In this document: in pieces, positions 23,533 to 34,415 of the stretch | How positions within the stretch are numbered: the first letter of the stretch is position 1 | Layout of the letters: each line of letters begins with the position of its first letter | Origin: Rhyzopertha dominica | Taxonomy: Eukaryota; Arthropoda; Insecta; Coleoptera; Bostrichidae | NCBI GenBank assembly: GCA_025024175.1 | Contig: QCXZ01000138.1 | Coordinates: 51,183,092 to 51,247,091, forward strand | Length of the DNA: 64,000 bases | Reading direction: 5' to 3' | The notes under the pieces: generated by a model | What the model saw: the letters and a program-made list of their open reading frames with translations, nothing else | What the model was told of the DNA's origin: nothing | Databases searched by the model: none | Position numbers and translations under genes: made by a program

Positions 23533-25745
23533 ACTTCTTGTTTGCAGGGGGACAACTTTTGAGATAAGTTTTTAATGGATAGCGCTTACTCTCTGAGCAG
23601 GGTAGACACCCCTTTAAAAATTTTAAATGGAACTATCCATCTTGTGATACATCATTTGAAAGCTTATTTCACAAAGAGTCTGGCCATGTAATTAGTTTCA
23701 CCACGTTTAACTTATTGACGGGGTAATAGATTAATAGTGCCTACGAAACAGGTTGCTTATTAAATTGAATATTTTGCCCTCTTTTCAACAAAATGTATTT
23801 TATTTTAGAGCGGAAATAAAATTTGTCCTTACGAGAACCCAAAATTTAAACAAACAACTTGTAAAAAATATGACACTTAAAAAAACTCCCAGAATACTGA
23901 AAATTTTCTTTTAACATTATTATTAACATTAAAGTATTTATCATGTAATTTTTTAGAAAGTCCATGTCCACGAAAAAGAAAAATTATTTATTTGTAACTC
24001 CAAAAACAGTGTGAACAAAACCATAGAAATTCAAACCTTACAATAGATTCTCAAAATGTGCACCACCTCTTTCCATACAATAATACAGACGGTTCTCGAA
24101 CTCCTGCTGCACTTTTCGGAAAGTTTCAGGTGGAATCCTCCTGCACTCGTTAATAATTCTTTCTCGCAGATCGTCCAGGCTAGTAGGTTGTGTTTTGTAA
24201 ACTACAGATTTTAAATGACCCCATAGAAAGAAATCTAAAGCAGTCAAATCGGGTGATCGTGGCGGCCATTCAATTGTTCCACGCTTACCAATCCAGTGAA
24301 GAGGAAATCTATGATTTAACCAATTTCGCACATTAATGGCGTAATGCGGTGGGGCTCCATCATGTTGGTAAAACAATTCGTATTCATCCAACATTGGATT
24401 CCCTTCAGGGTCCCGTTGGTTTTCTAATTGCTCTGTGATTAAAGGATCAATAACGTTATCAAGTAATTCTAAATACATTCCCCCATTTAGCGTCCCATCA
24501 ATGAAAACTGGACCTACAATTGCGTTGCCAAGTATTCCAACCCAGACGTTCAGCTTCTGAGGAACTTGTGTATGACCTTCTCGAAAAATATAAGGATCTT
24601 CGTCACTCCAGTACCTGACGTTATATTTATTTACAGAGCCGTTCAAAAAAAATGTGCATTCATCACTGAAGCAGATATTTTTTATTAGATTTGGATTTAC
24701 TATAATCTTTTCTGTCATAATTTCGCAAAATTGCAGTCTTCTATCGAAGTCATCTTCGCCGAGTTCCTGGAGAGTTTTCATCTTATAGGGATGGAATTTG
24801 TGCAGTTTTGTAACTTTCCTTACAGATGAATAATAAAGTCCAGTGGCTGTAGAAATGTTACGCATGTTGGATCCATTGCAAAATGACCAAGTATTTCAAG
24901 TTGGGCCATTTCATCAACGACTTTATTCCCTGCCCTTTTTTTCTTTACTACAGATCCAGTGTCTTGAAATTTCTGCACGAGATCGAGAATGTACCTAGCG
25001 TCAACATTTTTATCGGGGTGCCGTTCGTTAAACACCCTTGCTGACGCACGAGCACAGCTATGCTCAGCACCGTAAATAAAAATTATTTCTACCCTTTCGG
25101 CAGTTGAATAAACCATTATCACTTGGACTCTCACTTTAAAATTTCACGCGATTTATAAAAAGGAATGTGAACAAAAAGATGGTCGTGCCAAAGAAGTAGC
25201 CAAAAAATTGAAACAAAAAATTGGAAACACAAAGTAGATAATTATTTAGCCAATTCAGTATAAACTGTCGAGTTGCAATATCAAGTAATGTCGAAAGAAA
25301 ATTTTAAGTATTTTTGGCATTTTGCTTAGGTGTAACAATTATTTTTTAACAAGTTTTTTTAGGCTTAAGTAAGGACAATTTTTATTGTAACTGCAAGACA
25401 ATAAATTTTGTTAAAAAGAGTCCAAAATATTCCATTTTATAAGCCACTTGCTACAATGCACTTTTTGACCCACTACCCCGTCAATGGGTAAAAAATATTA
25501 AAACTAATTACATGGCACGACTCCTTGTGTAATAAGCTTTTAAATGATGTATCATAAGATGGGTAGTTTCATTTAAAATTTTTGAAGGGGTGTCTACCCC
25601 GCTAAGAGGGTAAGCGCTATCCATTAAAAACTTATCTCAAAAGTTGTCCCCCTGCAAACAAAAGTTTACCTGTTTTTGCAAAATTTTAAATTTTTCCTCT
25701 ATTTAAAGTTATTTAAGGTGTGAAGTTTTCAAAAAATCACCCTGT
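23533..25745 (-). mobile_element. Family A DD41D transposon, copy 3, most complete
   Basis: The right terminus is complete (TCACCCTG at 25738-25745, followed by TA). The left terminus lacks the outermost ~60 bases, starting near TTTGCAGGGGGACAAC. The two sides are homologous inverted repeats that extend about 400-470 bp inward with many mismatches, unusually long for this superfamily. The transposase gene lies between them on the minus strand. Confidence 0.85.
24038..25116 (-). pseudogene. Family A DD41D transposase, one frameshift
   Basis: I chose the ATG at 25116 because MVYSTAERVEIIFIYG fits the start of the DUF4817 helix-turn-helix; the upstream in-frame ATG adds six residues. Domains in order: DUF4817 HTH (about 1-60), second HTH including NISTATGLYYSSVRKVT, HKFHPYKM linker, first Asp in CFSDECTFFLNG, second in YQHDGAPPHY, third in TALDFFLWGHL with 41 residues between, and a C-terminal helix to GAHFENLL. 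A 7-bp deletion near 24870, relative to copy 1, shifts the frame between the two halves. It is otherwise open, so this is the best representative of the family here (about 360 residues). Confidence 0.87.
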
Positions 25746-26839
25746 ATATTATAGGTACAGATTTTAATGTGAACGATAGAACGTTGCACTTAGCTATGTT
25801 CAAAGGCAGTCCGTTAAATCTACACCAGTTATTCAGTACGTCAAGATACTTAATATACTATTTCCAAACATGGGTCTTGATATTCAGATTAATAAATCCG
25901 CAATTGTATTTACCAGACATAGGTTATACTATATTAATACTAAGAGTGTGAGTACTAAACGTTTCCATTGAAAAAGCATGCCATATTGCTTATAATCACA
26001 CGAACAGTATTAATGCAAAAGCAGTGCTTAGGTATCTCCGATTATGTTTATTGCCTAAAACTGCGAGTGCGTAGAATTAATTTTGTGATTTTAACAGTAA
26101 CTGAATAAAATTAATTCCAAATATTTCACGCAACCTTCGTATTATCGAAACAGACAAATATGACTTCAGCAGACGACAACCCAAACAGAGGGTCGCGATG
26201 ACGAAGGAATTAATTCGTCCGGAGACATAACTCAGCAGGCCCCATTCGCGAGGCAGTTCGAAAGTCCTCGTGAGTTAATGACTCGCTCATTGATCGCGAA
26301 AGTTTCGATTCCCACCAAATAATTCATTACGACTTGACGAAAGCGTCGGTGCTGAATTCTTGCAGGGCCCACCCTATAAATATTAATAAATTTCCACGCC
26401 TGTTTTCACGACCCTCCGGAGAGGCATCACCTCCACAAGAAAAAATAACGGACGAGAAATTCCACCGTCGGTTCTTCCGCCGGCGTGTAAACAGCGTTTT
26501 GATCTTTATTTATTGGGCCGTGAAAAGTTGGGTTGCAGGACGTAGCAGTTTAAAAGTGGGTGTGTATTTAAATATTTGCCGGCTTCGTTGCATTTTGGGT
26601 AGGAAAATAGTAAAAAACCGCTGGAAATTGAACCAATACTTCCACATCCAATTGTTAAAATGACATTTACGTTTTTATTTCTTATACTATACGATTAGTA
26701 ATCAGACTTTGAGTATTTTGTCTCTCTACACATGGTTGGTACATCAGGCTTATGTATTTTGGGATTTCCTTAAATTTTGGGACTCGCTGAATTATAAACT
26801 TTATGTTCTTTTGTCTGTTCTTTTGTAAGATGTTGTGGA
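25746..26839. other. Non-coding DNA with a GC-rich island
   Basis: 26160-26540 is GC-richer and partly open (a 109-codon frame at 26334-26663 with no family motif). The rest is AT-rich. No repeat recognised. Confidence 0.5.
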
Positions 26840-26844
26840 TTTTC

Positions 26845-27650
26845 TTCTAGATGAGTGTATACCTAAATTAGATTTTAATATCATTTTTATAAAAAAATTT
26901 GTAGATACCTTATTTTAATAATACCTTCAGGGCGCATAGACAAAATAAAAACCACTTTTAACATTTAATTGACATAAAATTTACTGTAGAAAGGGAAGTT
27001 GACGGTGGCGTACCTTTTTTAGATACTATGGTCATAAGGAATAACAAAATTATATTAGATTGGTATCAAAAACCCACAGCATCCGGTAAATATATAAATT
27101 TTTTGTCAGCTCATTCTACTAAAATTAAACATAAACATATCATAAACATCCAAATTTTTAAACAAAAATTTTAAGAAATTACAAAATTTATTATTAGAAA
27201 ATAAATATCCTAACGGTCTAGTTAATAAAATACTGTTTTCAACTCCAAATAACCAAATTAAAGTTACAAATATAAGACGACGCAATGAATGTGAAGATAT
27301 TGAAGAAAATCTCAGAATAATAGACCAAGATTCGAGACTGAATGAATTACAGAAATTTGGGTCTCTTCTTAATATAACAGGACTTACAACAAAATTAATA
27401 AGAAGTTTTTATTCAGAAAGTGTTAAAATTGCAATTAAAAATGTTAAAACAGGATATAATTTATTTAGTAAACTAAGAGCAAAAACTCAAAAAAATTTAT
27501 GCCAAATGTTGTTTATTCATTAAAATGTGAAACTTGTGATAACACGTATGTAGGGCAAACATCCCAATGGTTGAAAAACAGAATATCTCTACACAAGAGT
27601 GATGTTAATGACAAAAGAGACAGGTGTGCTCTATATCGAAATTGAGTAAA
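26845..27650 (+). pseudogene. PLE 2 reverse transcriptase and GIY-YIG endonuclease remnant
   Basis: FLDECIPKLDFNIIFIKKFVDT corresponds to the RT catalytic region (KFVDD in intact Penelope RTs; here D-T after a substitution). It continues with TVEREVDGGVPFLDTMVIRN and LDWYQKPTASGKYINFLSAH, the signature that follows the catalytic box in Penelope-type RTs. After many stops in the spacer comes VVYSLKCETCDNTYVGQTSQ and a basic helix, the GIY-YIG endonuclease. The sequence differs strongly from PLE 1 (FLDLLVIRNQ..RKPT), so the two represent different lineages. Non-functional. Confidence 0.75.
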
Positions 27651-28083
27651 ATTATAATAAAAGGTTATTTTTGGAAATGTATCATATAAATAAAATTAAA
27701 AACCCTATAAATAAAAAATCGGACACTCAAAATTTAAGTAATATATATACGTACTTGTTGTCACAGATTTTGCATAAATAGAAAATATCTTTTAAAATTT
27801 AAAGTTGCTTATTTATTTAAATGAAATACAAAATTAAAAGTTGTTTTAGTGACTGTTTAAAATTAACAGTTGGTCATATTGTCAGAGTGGTAGTATTGGT
27901 TGGCGGTTTTGAAATTTGAATTTGACAATACGTCTTATAATATAATTTCGTACAGAATTTTCCATAATTATAGTAGAATAATGTTAAAATAACGATCACT
28001 AAATAATTTCAAATTTCCTGTAAGTAACACCATTGTATTTATTAATAGTAGGTAACTTTGTTTTGTATTATATTGTAGTTGTC

Positions 28084-28113
28084 CTGATGAAGATCTAAAT
28101 TAAAGATCGGAAG
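28084..28113 (+). other. Hammerhead-like core in the PLE 2 tail
   Basis: CTGATGA is followed by a GATCT/AGATC stem with an AAATTA loop, then GGAAG where an active hammerhead needs GAAA. The position, downstream of the endonuclease, fits the expected location in PLEs. The altered core suggests it is inactive. Confidence 0.3.
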
Positions 28114-28130
28114 CTTGACTTTGGATAAAG

Positions 28131-28604
28131 AAGTGTTCTTAATTGAATAAAAAATGTCGAATAGCCCCAAAATATAAAAAGTAAATATTAGAACAACTAT
28201 TTAATATTATAGGCCTTTCAGAGTCAAAGCTTTTACGTGAAGTAGAGGATGCTACATCGGTTCTGCTAACAAATGTCATTGCAGATGGAGATTTTCTACA
28301 AACTGTATAATTTTGGTCTTTCTTTGACTCTTACTATATTTCCAACCTCTATGCTTGATGGCTAGCTTTTGGGCTACTAGATATTGGTAAAAATTGGTAG
28401 ATAAATTTCTGCTTTAGAGATGAAAGTAGCAACGAACTGACACGATGGAAAAGCCACCTAGCTGCCTAAACGAATACTACTACCTAAAGAAAGTGACCTG
28501 TAATCTGACAAGTTGACATGCAGTTCTCACCAGGAACGAAAATCAAGTTTTCTTTTTATATAAGTTTGTTTATTTTGGTTTGAAGGCTTCCGTGGTTGTT
28601 GTCG
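28131..28604. other. Non-coding DNA, nothing recognised
   Basis: AT-rich sequence between PLE 2 and the palindrome. No motif seen. Confidence 0.5.
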
Positions 28605-28807
28605 ATGACATGTTGTTTTCCGGGCTGGTTCCCACGTTGGTTATTAGACCTTGAAGTTTCGACACTCATGTCGGTGTCTTCCTCAGAAGTAGCTCTGAAA
28701 CTGTTTCAGAATTTCAAAGCTACTTCTGAGGAAGACACCGACATGAGTGTCGAAACGTCAAGGTCTAATAACCAATGTGGGAACCAGCCCGGAAAACAAC
28801 ATGTCAT
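28605..28807. repeat. 90-bp-arm palindrome with PLE-tail-like sequence
   Basis: The arms 28605-28694 and 28718-28807 are inverted copies with two mismatches in 90 positions. The 23-bp spacer itself contains CTGAAAC-T-GTTTCAG, a nested 7-bp inverted repeat. Each arm, read outward, contains CTGAGGA, a GACAC/GTGTC stem, then GAAACGTC: the order of hammerhead core strands as found in PLE ends. It is a head-to-head junction of two PLE-like tails, about 500 bp downstream of PLE 2. Confidence 0.85.
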
Positions 28808-31245
28808 GTTTGTTTATTTGTTGTGAACGATTTATTGCCAAATTAGTATTTAATGTAACTTTGAACTAGAACTAGAACAAATACTATGGATTAGTAGTAA
28901 ATTGTATGTATAAAGAGAGATTCACGATATTTTTGTCAAATGAAGGATTATATTATATTAATTCATTAGTCTGTTTTTATATATTAAACTTTCTTACAAC
29001 TTTCAAAACATTAAAATTCTGAAACACCCCAAATAACATATTCATTGCCAGGACTCGTGGTATTATTCGCCCCCGCCATTTTGGGCACCTCAGAAATTTA
29101 CAAATTTCAACGGCCACTCTGGAGGGCAGGCCAGGACTAATACATCAAAGCAGGATCCATCCATTTCGGTCGGATATCTGCATAAGTTGTCATATTATGC
29201 ATGCAGGACGCTTCTCGCGTATATGAAATGGACCAACGGCGGATATCTTAAACTACCTCCATGAAAAATACAGTGTGCAGTTATTGAACGTTGTGGAGGT
29301 ACGGCAGTTACAACTTTTGGGTTCATCAAAAACTGAAATGAATTAAATTCCATGTTCTGACAGATTGACAAATTAGAATGTCGAATAATGCTAGTGTTAT
29401 TAAAGAAAGATATATATAGACAGTCGAGCAGTTTTATCTACTACTGTTTTTTTTCTGCCAATACGCTGGATCGTTGGAAATATTTTTGTTATTGTATATC
29501 GACCAATCGATATCGTTTATGCGAGTGCATAATCTGTTGTTGATTGGTATATTATTTATTGTTAGTACTTGGCTGTTATGGTTCGATAAGCCAGGATTGT
29601 GATGCTATCATTGGTCGGAACCTTCATGAGGAATAGATTGGTTGGAAACAGCTTTCTATGAAGAATGTTCCCATAGAAGCAAAATATAAGGCACAATCAT
29701 CACTTACAGCAATATGAGCTTAGTATGCATTATTCAATTAATTGATTAAGAAGTCTGACGTTTATTCCGAAATTGACCAAAGTTTAGACAATGACGGACT
29801 TACACAAATGAAATGGGCAGATTTTCTATTGGATTAATTCTATACAAACTACTTTCACAGTTTATACTGCTTTTGATTTGAAAAATGTTTACTCTAAAAC
29901 AGTTTTTATATCGAAATTTTTTTAAACTTGAATTTTACTTTTATTCATCATGATTTTCTTGTGCGCAATAGCTGCAATGAGCATGTGGCAACTCTGCCCG
30001 TACACACGTTAAATAACGGACCGAGTCATGTCGTTCTAAAAAACCTCTATTCCTGCTTTATGTCGATACTGAAAATGCTGAATAAATAAAATTGTATAAA
30101 GCTTCATGCACGGACGGTTCCTTCAGTCTGGTGGAAAACGCGATGTTAATTTGATTGGTACTTTTTCACTTCTTCTTTGTTTGTTTGTTTAGGTTTGGTA
30201 TAGATGAATGTTGACTTGAATAACGAACTGAAGCTTCAATTTTTGTCAGTATAGTCGATTAAAAAATGGAAATAATTGTCTAAGTTTACATATGTCGTCC
30301 ATCATCATATCATTTTCGGAGCACGATGAATTTAAAATAGACCTGCTGCCGTACGTTTTCATTATGACACTGTCAATAATGAAATCCAAGAAATTCTTTA
30401 AGGTTGCTTTATTAATGGAATGTTCGTAGCAAGATTAGTATTCTAATAAAATAGTCCAGTGCCCTTAGTGTTATTAGTGTTACGGCAAAAAACTTATATT
30501 AGAAATAACATGTCAACACAATTTTTGCGCGATTCCCATATTGTAGGTTTCTTCTTCTGGAGTATTTTTGCCAAATTCGTTATTCCAAGTGCTTTTTGGT
30601 CATTTTCTGCTCTCCAACACTTGCTGCACTCGTTTCCGGTGTCTATTCTGGTCACATTAAAAAAAAGTTTGTTTGAACTTTAAATTCTTCCACTAGCTAG
30701 AAAAACGAGCTTCCATGCTGAGCACTAAGTTAACTACTGATAACCTATATCATATTATTGGTATCAAAAGATGCTTGCTGTCATTACCCCAACGTGTGAC
30801 GCGCTTCACAGAAGGGCAGGTCGAATGACGTGGCAACGCCGTTCCGCAGAATAATGGCGTGTAATGTGTATTGTTCTTGCATTTTCGAGGCCTATCTGGG
30901 GATTGTAGTCGTTATTCTGTACTGTTGACGGGGGTACAATGCAAACACGCAACAATGTGGATCCCCGTGAGGGAATGTTTAGTTGGTATTTGTTCTAGTT
31001 AGGTTACTCTGTGTGTATGTGTGTTTGTTTTAGGAGTACACTTAACGCGCACCCGGCTCTCTTACGAGGTAGATAAACCTGTAGTTTTTCAGTTTAAGTT
31101 AGTATTGCTAGCTGTACTGCCACCAGTAGTATTTTTTATTTATAAGAAAAATGAACGGTAAGAGGTACAAAGTTAATTTTTTTAAGTGGAAAACAGGAAT
31201 TCAATATAACGTTTTATCCATAATCACAGGCCCGAATTTTATCTG
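28808..31245. other. Non-coding DNA with GC-richer islands
   Basis: Islands at about 29040-29260 and 30780-31010. No coding region, RNA gene or shared repeat recognised. Open frames here are short and unremarkable. Confidence 0.5.
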
Positions 31246-31384
31246 ATTTGAAAAAAAAAATAATTTGTCATTTCGCTGTGACAGCGGCTGCCGCCCCAAA
31301 AATCATAGAAATTAACTAAAGAAATATCGGGAGGTGTTGAATAGTTGTATAAAATTTGTGAAGTTGGTCTGAAATGGAAGAAGG
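31246..31384 (-). repeat. Dispersed repeat D, copy 2
   Basis: Reverse-complement relative of 17894-18062, with the same anchors in the same order, one ~22-bp gap and scattered substitutions. Unknown family, non-coding. Confidence 0.65.
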
Positions 31385-32127
31385 TGATATTCCCATACTC
31401 CTTATTCATGTCCTGATAATTACTAGTGGGGGCGAAACGCCGACTTTATTCCAAAATCAGACGCGATCCAACTCAAAAAGACTAAGATTTTTTATAACTA
31501 TTCCAAAAACTAAGCGAGATAGCGAGATCCAGATCTTCAAACCGACTATACCTATCTGTTAGTGTTGCCGAAATAGATTACTTTTAAGGAACTGTTAATT
31601 AATAATTAATTATTTCATAGCCTGCCAAACATCATTCTGACATATACTACTATGCCCCATCCTTTTAGTCAACTCAGTTTTTGCCGGTGTCCCTCAAAGA
31701 TGAAGACCCAGACACTTCCCAATTTCCTATTCAAGTTAGATCATCCATATTTCTGTAGCTGTCATGACGGCTATCTATTTCAGTAGGTCGCTGGGACAAA
31801 CTTCACTGTTCTTCAGCCACACGCTTTCAGCAGTTCTACTGAATTCCCAGTTTATTAACGTATTTTATTACGTTTGCGTCAGTTGCGTTATAAATTATTG
31901 AAATATGACATTTTAATGGCAGCGTTAACAGCCAGCGGGATCAATCGATGTGCGTTGAAACAAGCACCGCGGCAAAAGTCTTTCTGCAAGTAGGTCAAAG
32001 CCTCGAGAAGTTGAGTAGCACTGAAAGACGGCTTAAATTGTGTGAATATTGATGATTCCATAAATATAACCCGGAGACTGGTTTTAAAGAATATGATAGT
32101 AACATTAGCAGCCTTGCAACTGTCTAG
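31385..32127. other. Non-coding; possibly the left part of the LINE split by the LTR element
   Basis: Joining this sequence (ending CTAG at 32124-32127) to the sequence after the LTR element (41393 on) extends one reading frame for a short way. I could not find a firm LINE motif on this side, so the link is inferred from insertion geometry only. Confidence 0.3.
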
Positions 32128-32610
32128 TGTAAGACAAATCTGAAGAGACAACACGAAGATATATGCTATACTTTTTTTTTTTACAAAAACCTACTAGCCT
32201 TAACGCTGCATAATTAATATTACTATCAAGACTTTATTATGGCTTACTTCTGCACGTCAAATTAGTCAGGTGGCAAGTTAATAAATCAGAAACAACTTGA
32301 ACAATTTCCATCTATTGAATTATGTGACAATGTGCACTTAAATCTAGGTCAGTGGTGGTTGAAGACCACCCGCTGTGTCAGGACATCCAAGCGGACAGTG
32401 ACCCTCGATCCGATCCTCCCTGGTTACAGGTTTACCCTCGCACTTTCGCTCTCTGCAATAAATATAGGAAAACACGCATGAGCTTTATATTCTTCTAAGC
32501 TGACTTAGGTTTAGATTCATTAGGATAATAATTTGTCTACTGCTGTCTCAATTAGGCCCAGCATGACGGGATGGGTTCCCGTCAGGACACTAATCATTAA
32601 TTCGCTGATA

Positions 32611-33545
32611 ACGCCTCGTTAGGCCCACTGAATCCAATTCAGTGGATGAGCTACAAGCCCAATAAGTAAAACAATAAGCTCTACTCAATAACGCCCCGTT
32701 GGGCCCACTGAACATAGTCCAGTGGATGAGCTACAAGCTCAACAAGTAAAACAATAAGCTTTACTAGATAACGCCCCGTTGGGCCCACTGAATCCAATCC
32801 AGTGGATGAGCTACAAGCTCAATAAGTAAAACAATAAGCTTTACTCGTTAACGCCCCGTTGGGCCCACTGAATCCAATTCAGTGGATGAGCTACAAGCTC
32901 AATAAGTAAAACAATAAGCTTTACTAGATCACGCCCCGTTGGGCCCACTGAACCCAGTCCAGTGGATGAGCTACAAGCTCAATAAGTAAAACATTAAGCT
33001 TTACTCGTTAACGCCCCGTTGGGCCCACTGAATCCAATTCAGTGGATGAGCTACAAGCTCAATAAGTAAAACAATAAGCTTTACTAGATCACGCCCCGTT
33101 GGGCCCACTGAACCCAGTCCAGTGGATGAGCTACAAGCTCAATAAGTAAAACATTAAGCTTTACTCGTTAACGCCCCGTTGGGCCCACTGAATCCAATTC
33201 AGTGGATGAGCTACAAGCTCAATAAGTAAAACAATAAGCTTTACTAGATCACGCCCCGTTGGGCCCACTGAACCCAGTCCAGTGGATGAGCTACAAGCTC
33301 AATAAGTAAAACATTAAGCTTTACTCGTTAACGCCCCGTTGGGCCCACTGAATCCAATTCAGTGGATGAGCTACAAGCTCAATAAGTAAAACAATAAGCT
33401 TTACTAGATCACGCCCCGTTGGGCCCACTGAACCCAGTCCAGTGGATGAGCTACAAGCTCAATAAGTAAAACATTAAGCTTTACTCGATAACGCCCCGTT
33501 GGGCCCACTGAATCCAATCCAGTGGATGAGCTACAAGCTCAACAG
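32611..33545. repeat. LTR tandem array, twelve 80-bp units in 160-bp dimers (3' LTR)
   Basis: Units begin every 80 bp with ACGCCCCGTTGGGCCCACTG (first unit has two changes). Two unit types alternate from unit 4 to unit 11, one with TCCAATTC and one with CCCAGTCC in the centre, making four 160-bp higher-order repeats. Each unit carries an inverted repeat (CCACTG...CAGTGG, 8-bp arms in the TCCAATTC type) and a second small one (GAGCT-ACA-AGCTC). Confidence 0.95.
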
Positions 33546-33671
33546 GCAAGCAGAGACAGAACATGAAACAGCTTAAACAACAAGCAGAGTAAATACAAGG
33601 TGTTCACCAGCAATTGGTATTCTAGTGGATAATTAAACAACGAGCGACTTGCTCTACAAGCCATGATATCC

Positions 33672-33799
33672 CATAGGAGTATAAAGCTCTGTGAGGTTAC
33701 ATAGAAGTATAAAGCTCTGTGAGGTTGACTCACATAGAAGTATAAAGCTCTGTGAGGTTGACTCACATAGAAGTATAAAGCTCTGTGAGGTTGACTCAC
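33672..33799. repeat. LTR 33-bp tandem repeat (3' LTR)
   Basis: Four units of CATAGAAGTATAAAGCTCTG followed by TGAGGTTGACTCA; the first unit is shortened and has one G change. The open frame across it (33539-33799) is a by-product of the repeat. Confidence 0.9.
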
Positions 33800-34415
33800 C
33801 TTTTACTTTAATCCAAAAAGGGTTAATCCAATAGAAGGCACTACAACTATAACTGCTGTCACAAACACTCTATTTACATGTGCACTACAAGTTCTACAGA
33901 GTTATTTAATTCGGTTATGACACTCCCGTCAAGAGTACTTAAACAATCGGAGGTTAAGAAGAACTGATTTCCCCCAGTCATTCAAGTTCTCAATTTGGAT
34001 ACAAACACACACCTCCTATCCACCCATATTATGCTATTTACCCAATCATATGCATTTTTCTCAAGATGCGTCTTTTAGGCTCAGCCAATACGATTTTAGC
34101 TAATAAATTCCGAATATGTACTTGTAAGTAATATGATCATACACAGTGCCGAACTGATTTGTCAATTTTACGAGATCCCCTGTCTCGTTCAACCTGTCAC
34201 CCTAACGAAAGTTACTGCGTCTCAGAGACGCCAGCACTTGTATTCAACATCTCAAATTGCCGGCCATATGGTAAACCACTTAAACGTTACATGCTCAGTT
34301 TTACAAAATTTCATGCCTATCGACTTTCTTATTTTTCACCTAAATATCATGCTTACGAAAATTCTATTCTTACATTCGGCCATCCTGAATTCACCTCGTC
34401 TCGAGGTGGCAGCTA

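Larger units (their letters stand above)
26840..28130 (+). mobile_element. Penelope-like element (PLE 2), degenerate
   Basis: Plus-strand PLE remnant: late reverse transcriptase motifs, a spacer, a GIY-YIG endonuclease (about 27515-27610), an AT-rich 3' region and a hammerhead-like core at 28084-28113. The 5' half of the RT is absent. Confidence 0.75.
32128..34374 (-). repeat. 3' LTR
   Basis: 2,247 bp, unusually long for Ty3/gypsy. It contains a 12-unit 80-bp array (32611-33545) and a 33-bp array (33672-33799). Ends are TGTAAGA...TCTTACA. I see no convincing purine tract directly upstream; a weak purine-rich patch lies within the last 30 internal bases. Confidence 0.93.

Noticed and set aside
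26334..26663. 109-codon frame in a GC-rich island
   Set aside because: No motif and no repeat copy; GC-rich DNA has fewer chance stops.
32611..33545. Regular direct repeats that could suggest a CRISPR array
   Set aside because: Units are 80 bp tandem copies without unique spacers, occur identically in both LTRs of a eukaryotic retrotransposon, and no cas gene is present.
33539..33799. Open frame with repeated SQPHRALYFYV
   Set aside because: It is a translation of the 33-bp LTR tandem repeat, occurs again at 40557-40817, and has no start context or homology.
34375..34415. Possible polypurine tract or small 3' gene between pol and the 3' LTR
   Set aside because: Only 41 bp, with no continuous purine run and no room for env.
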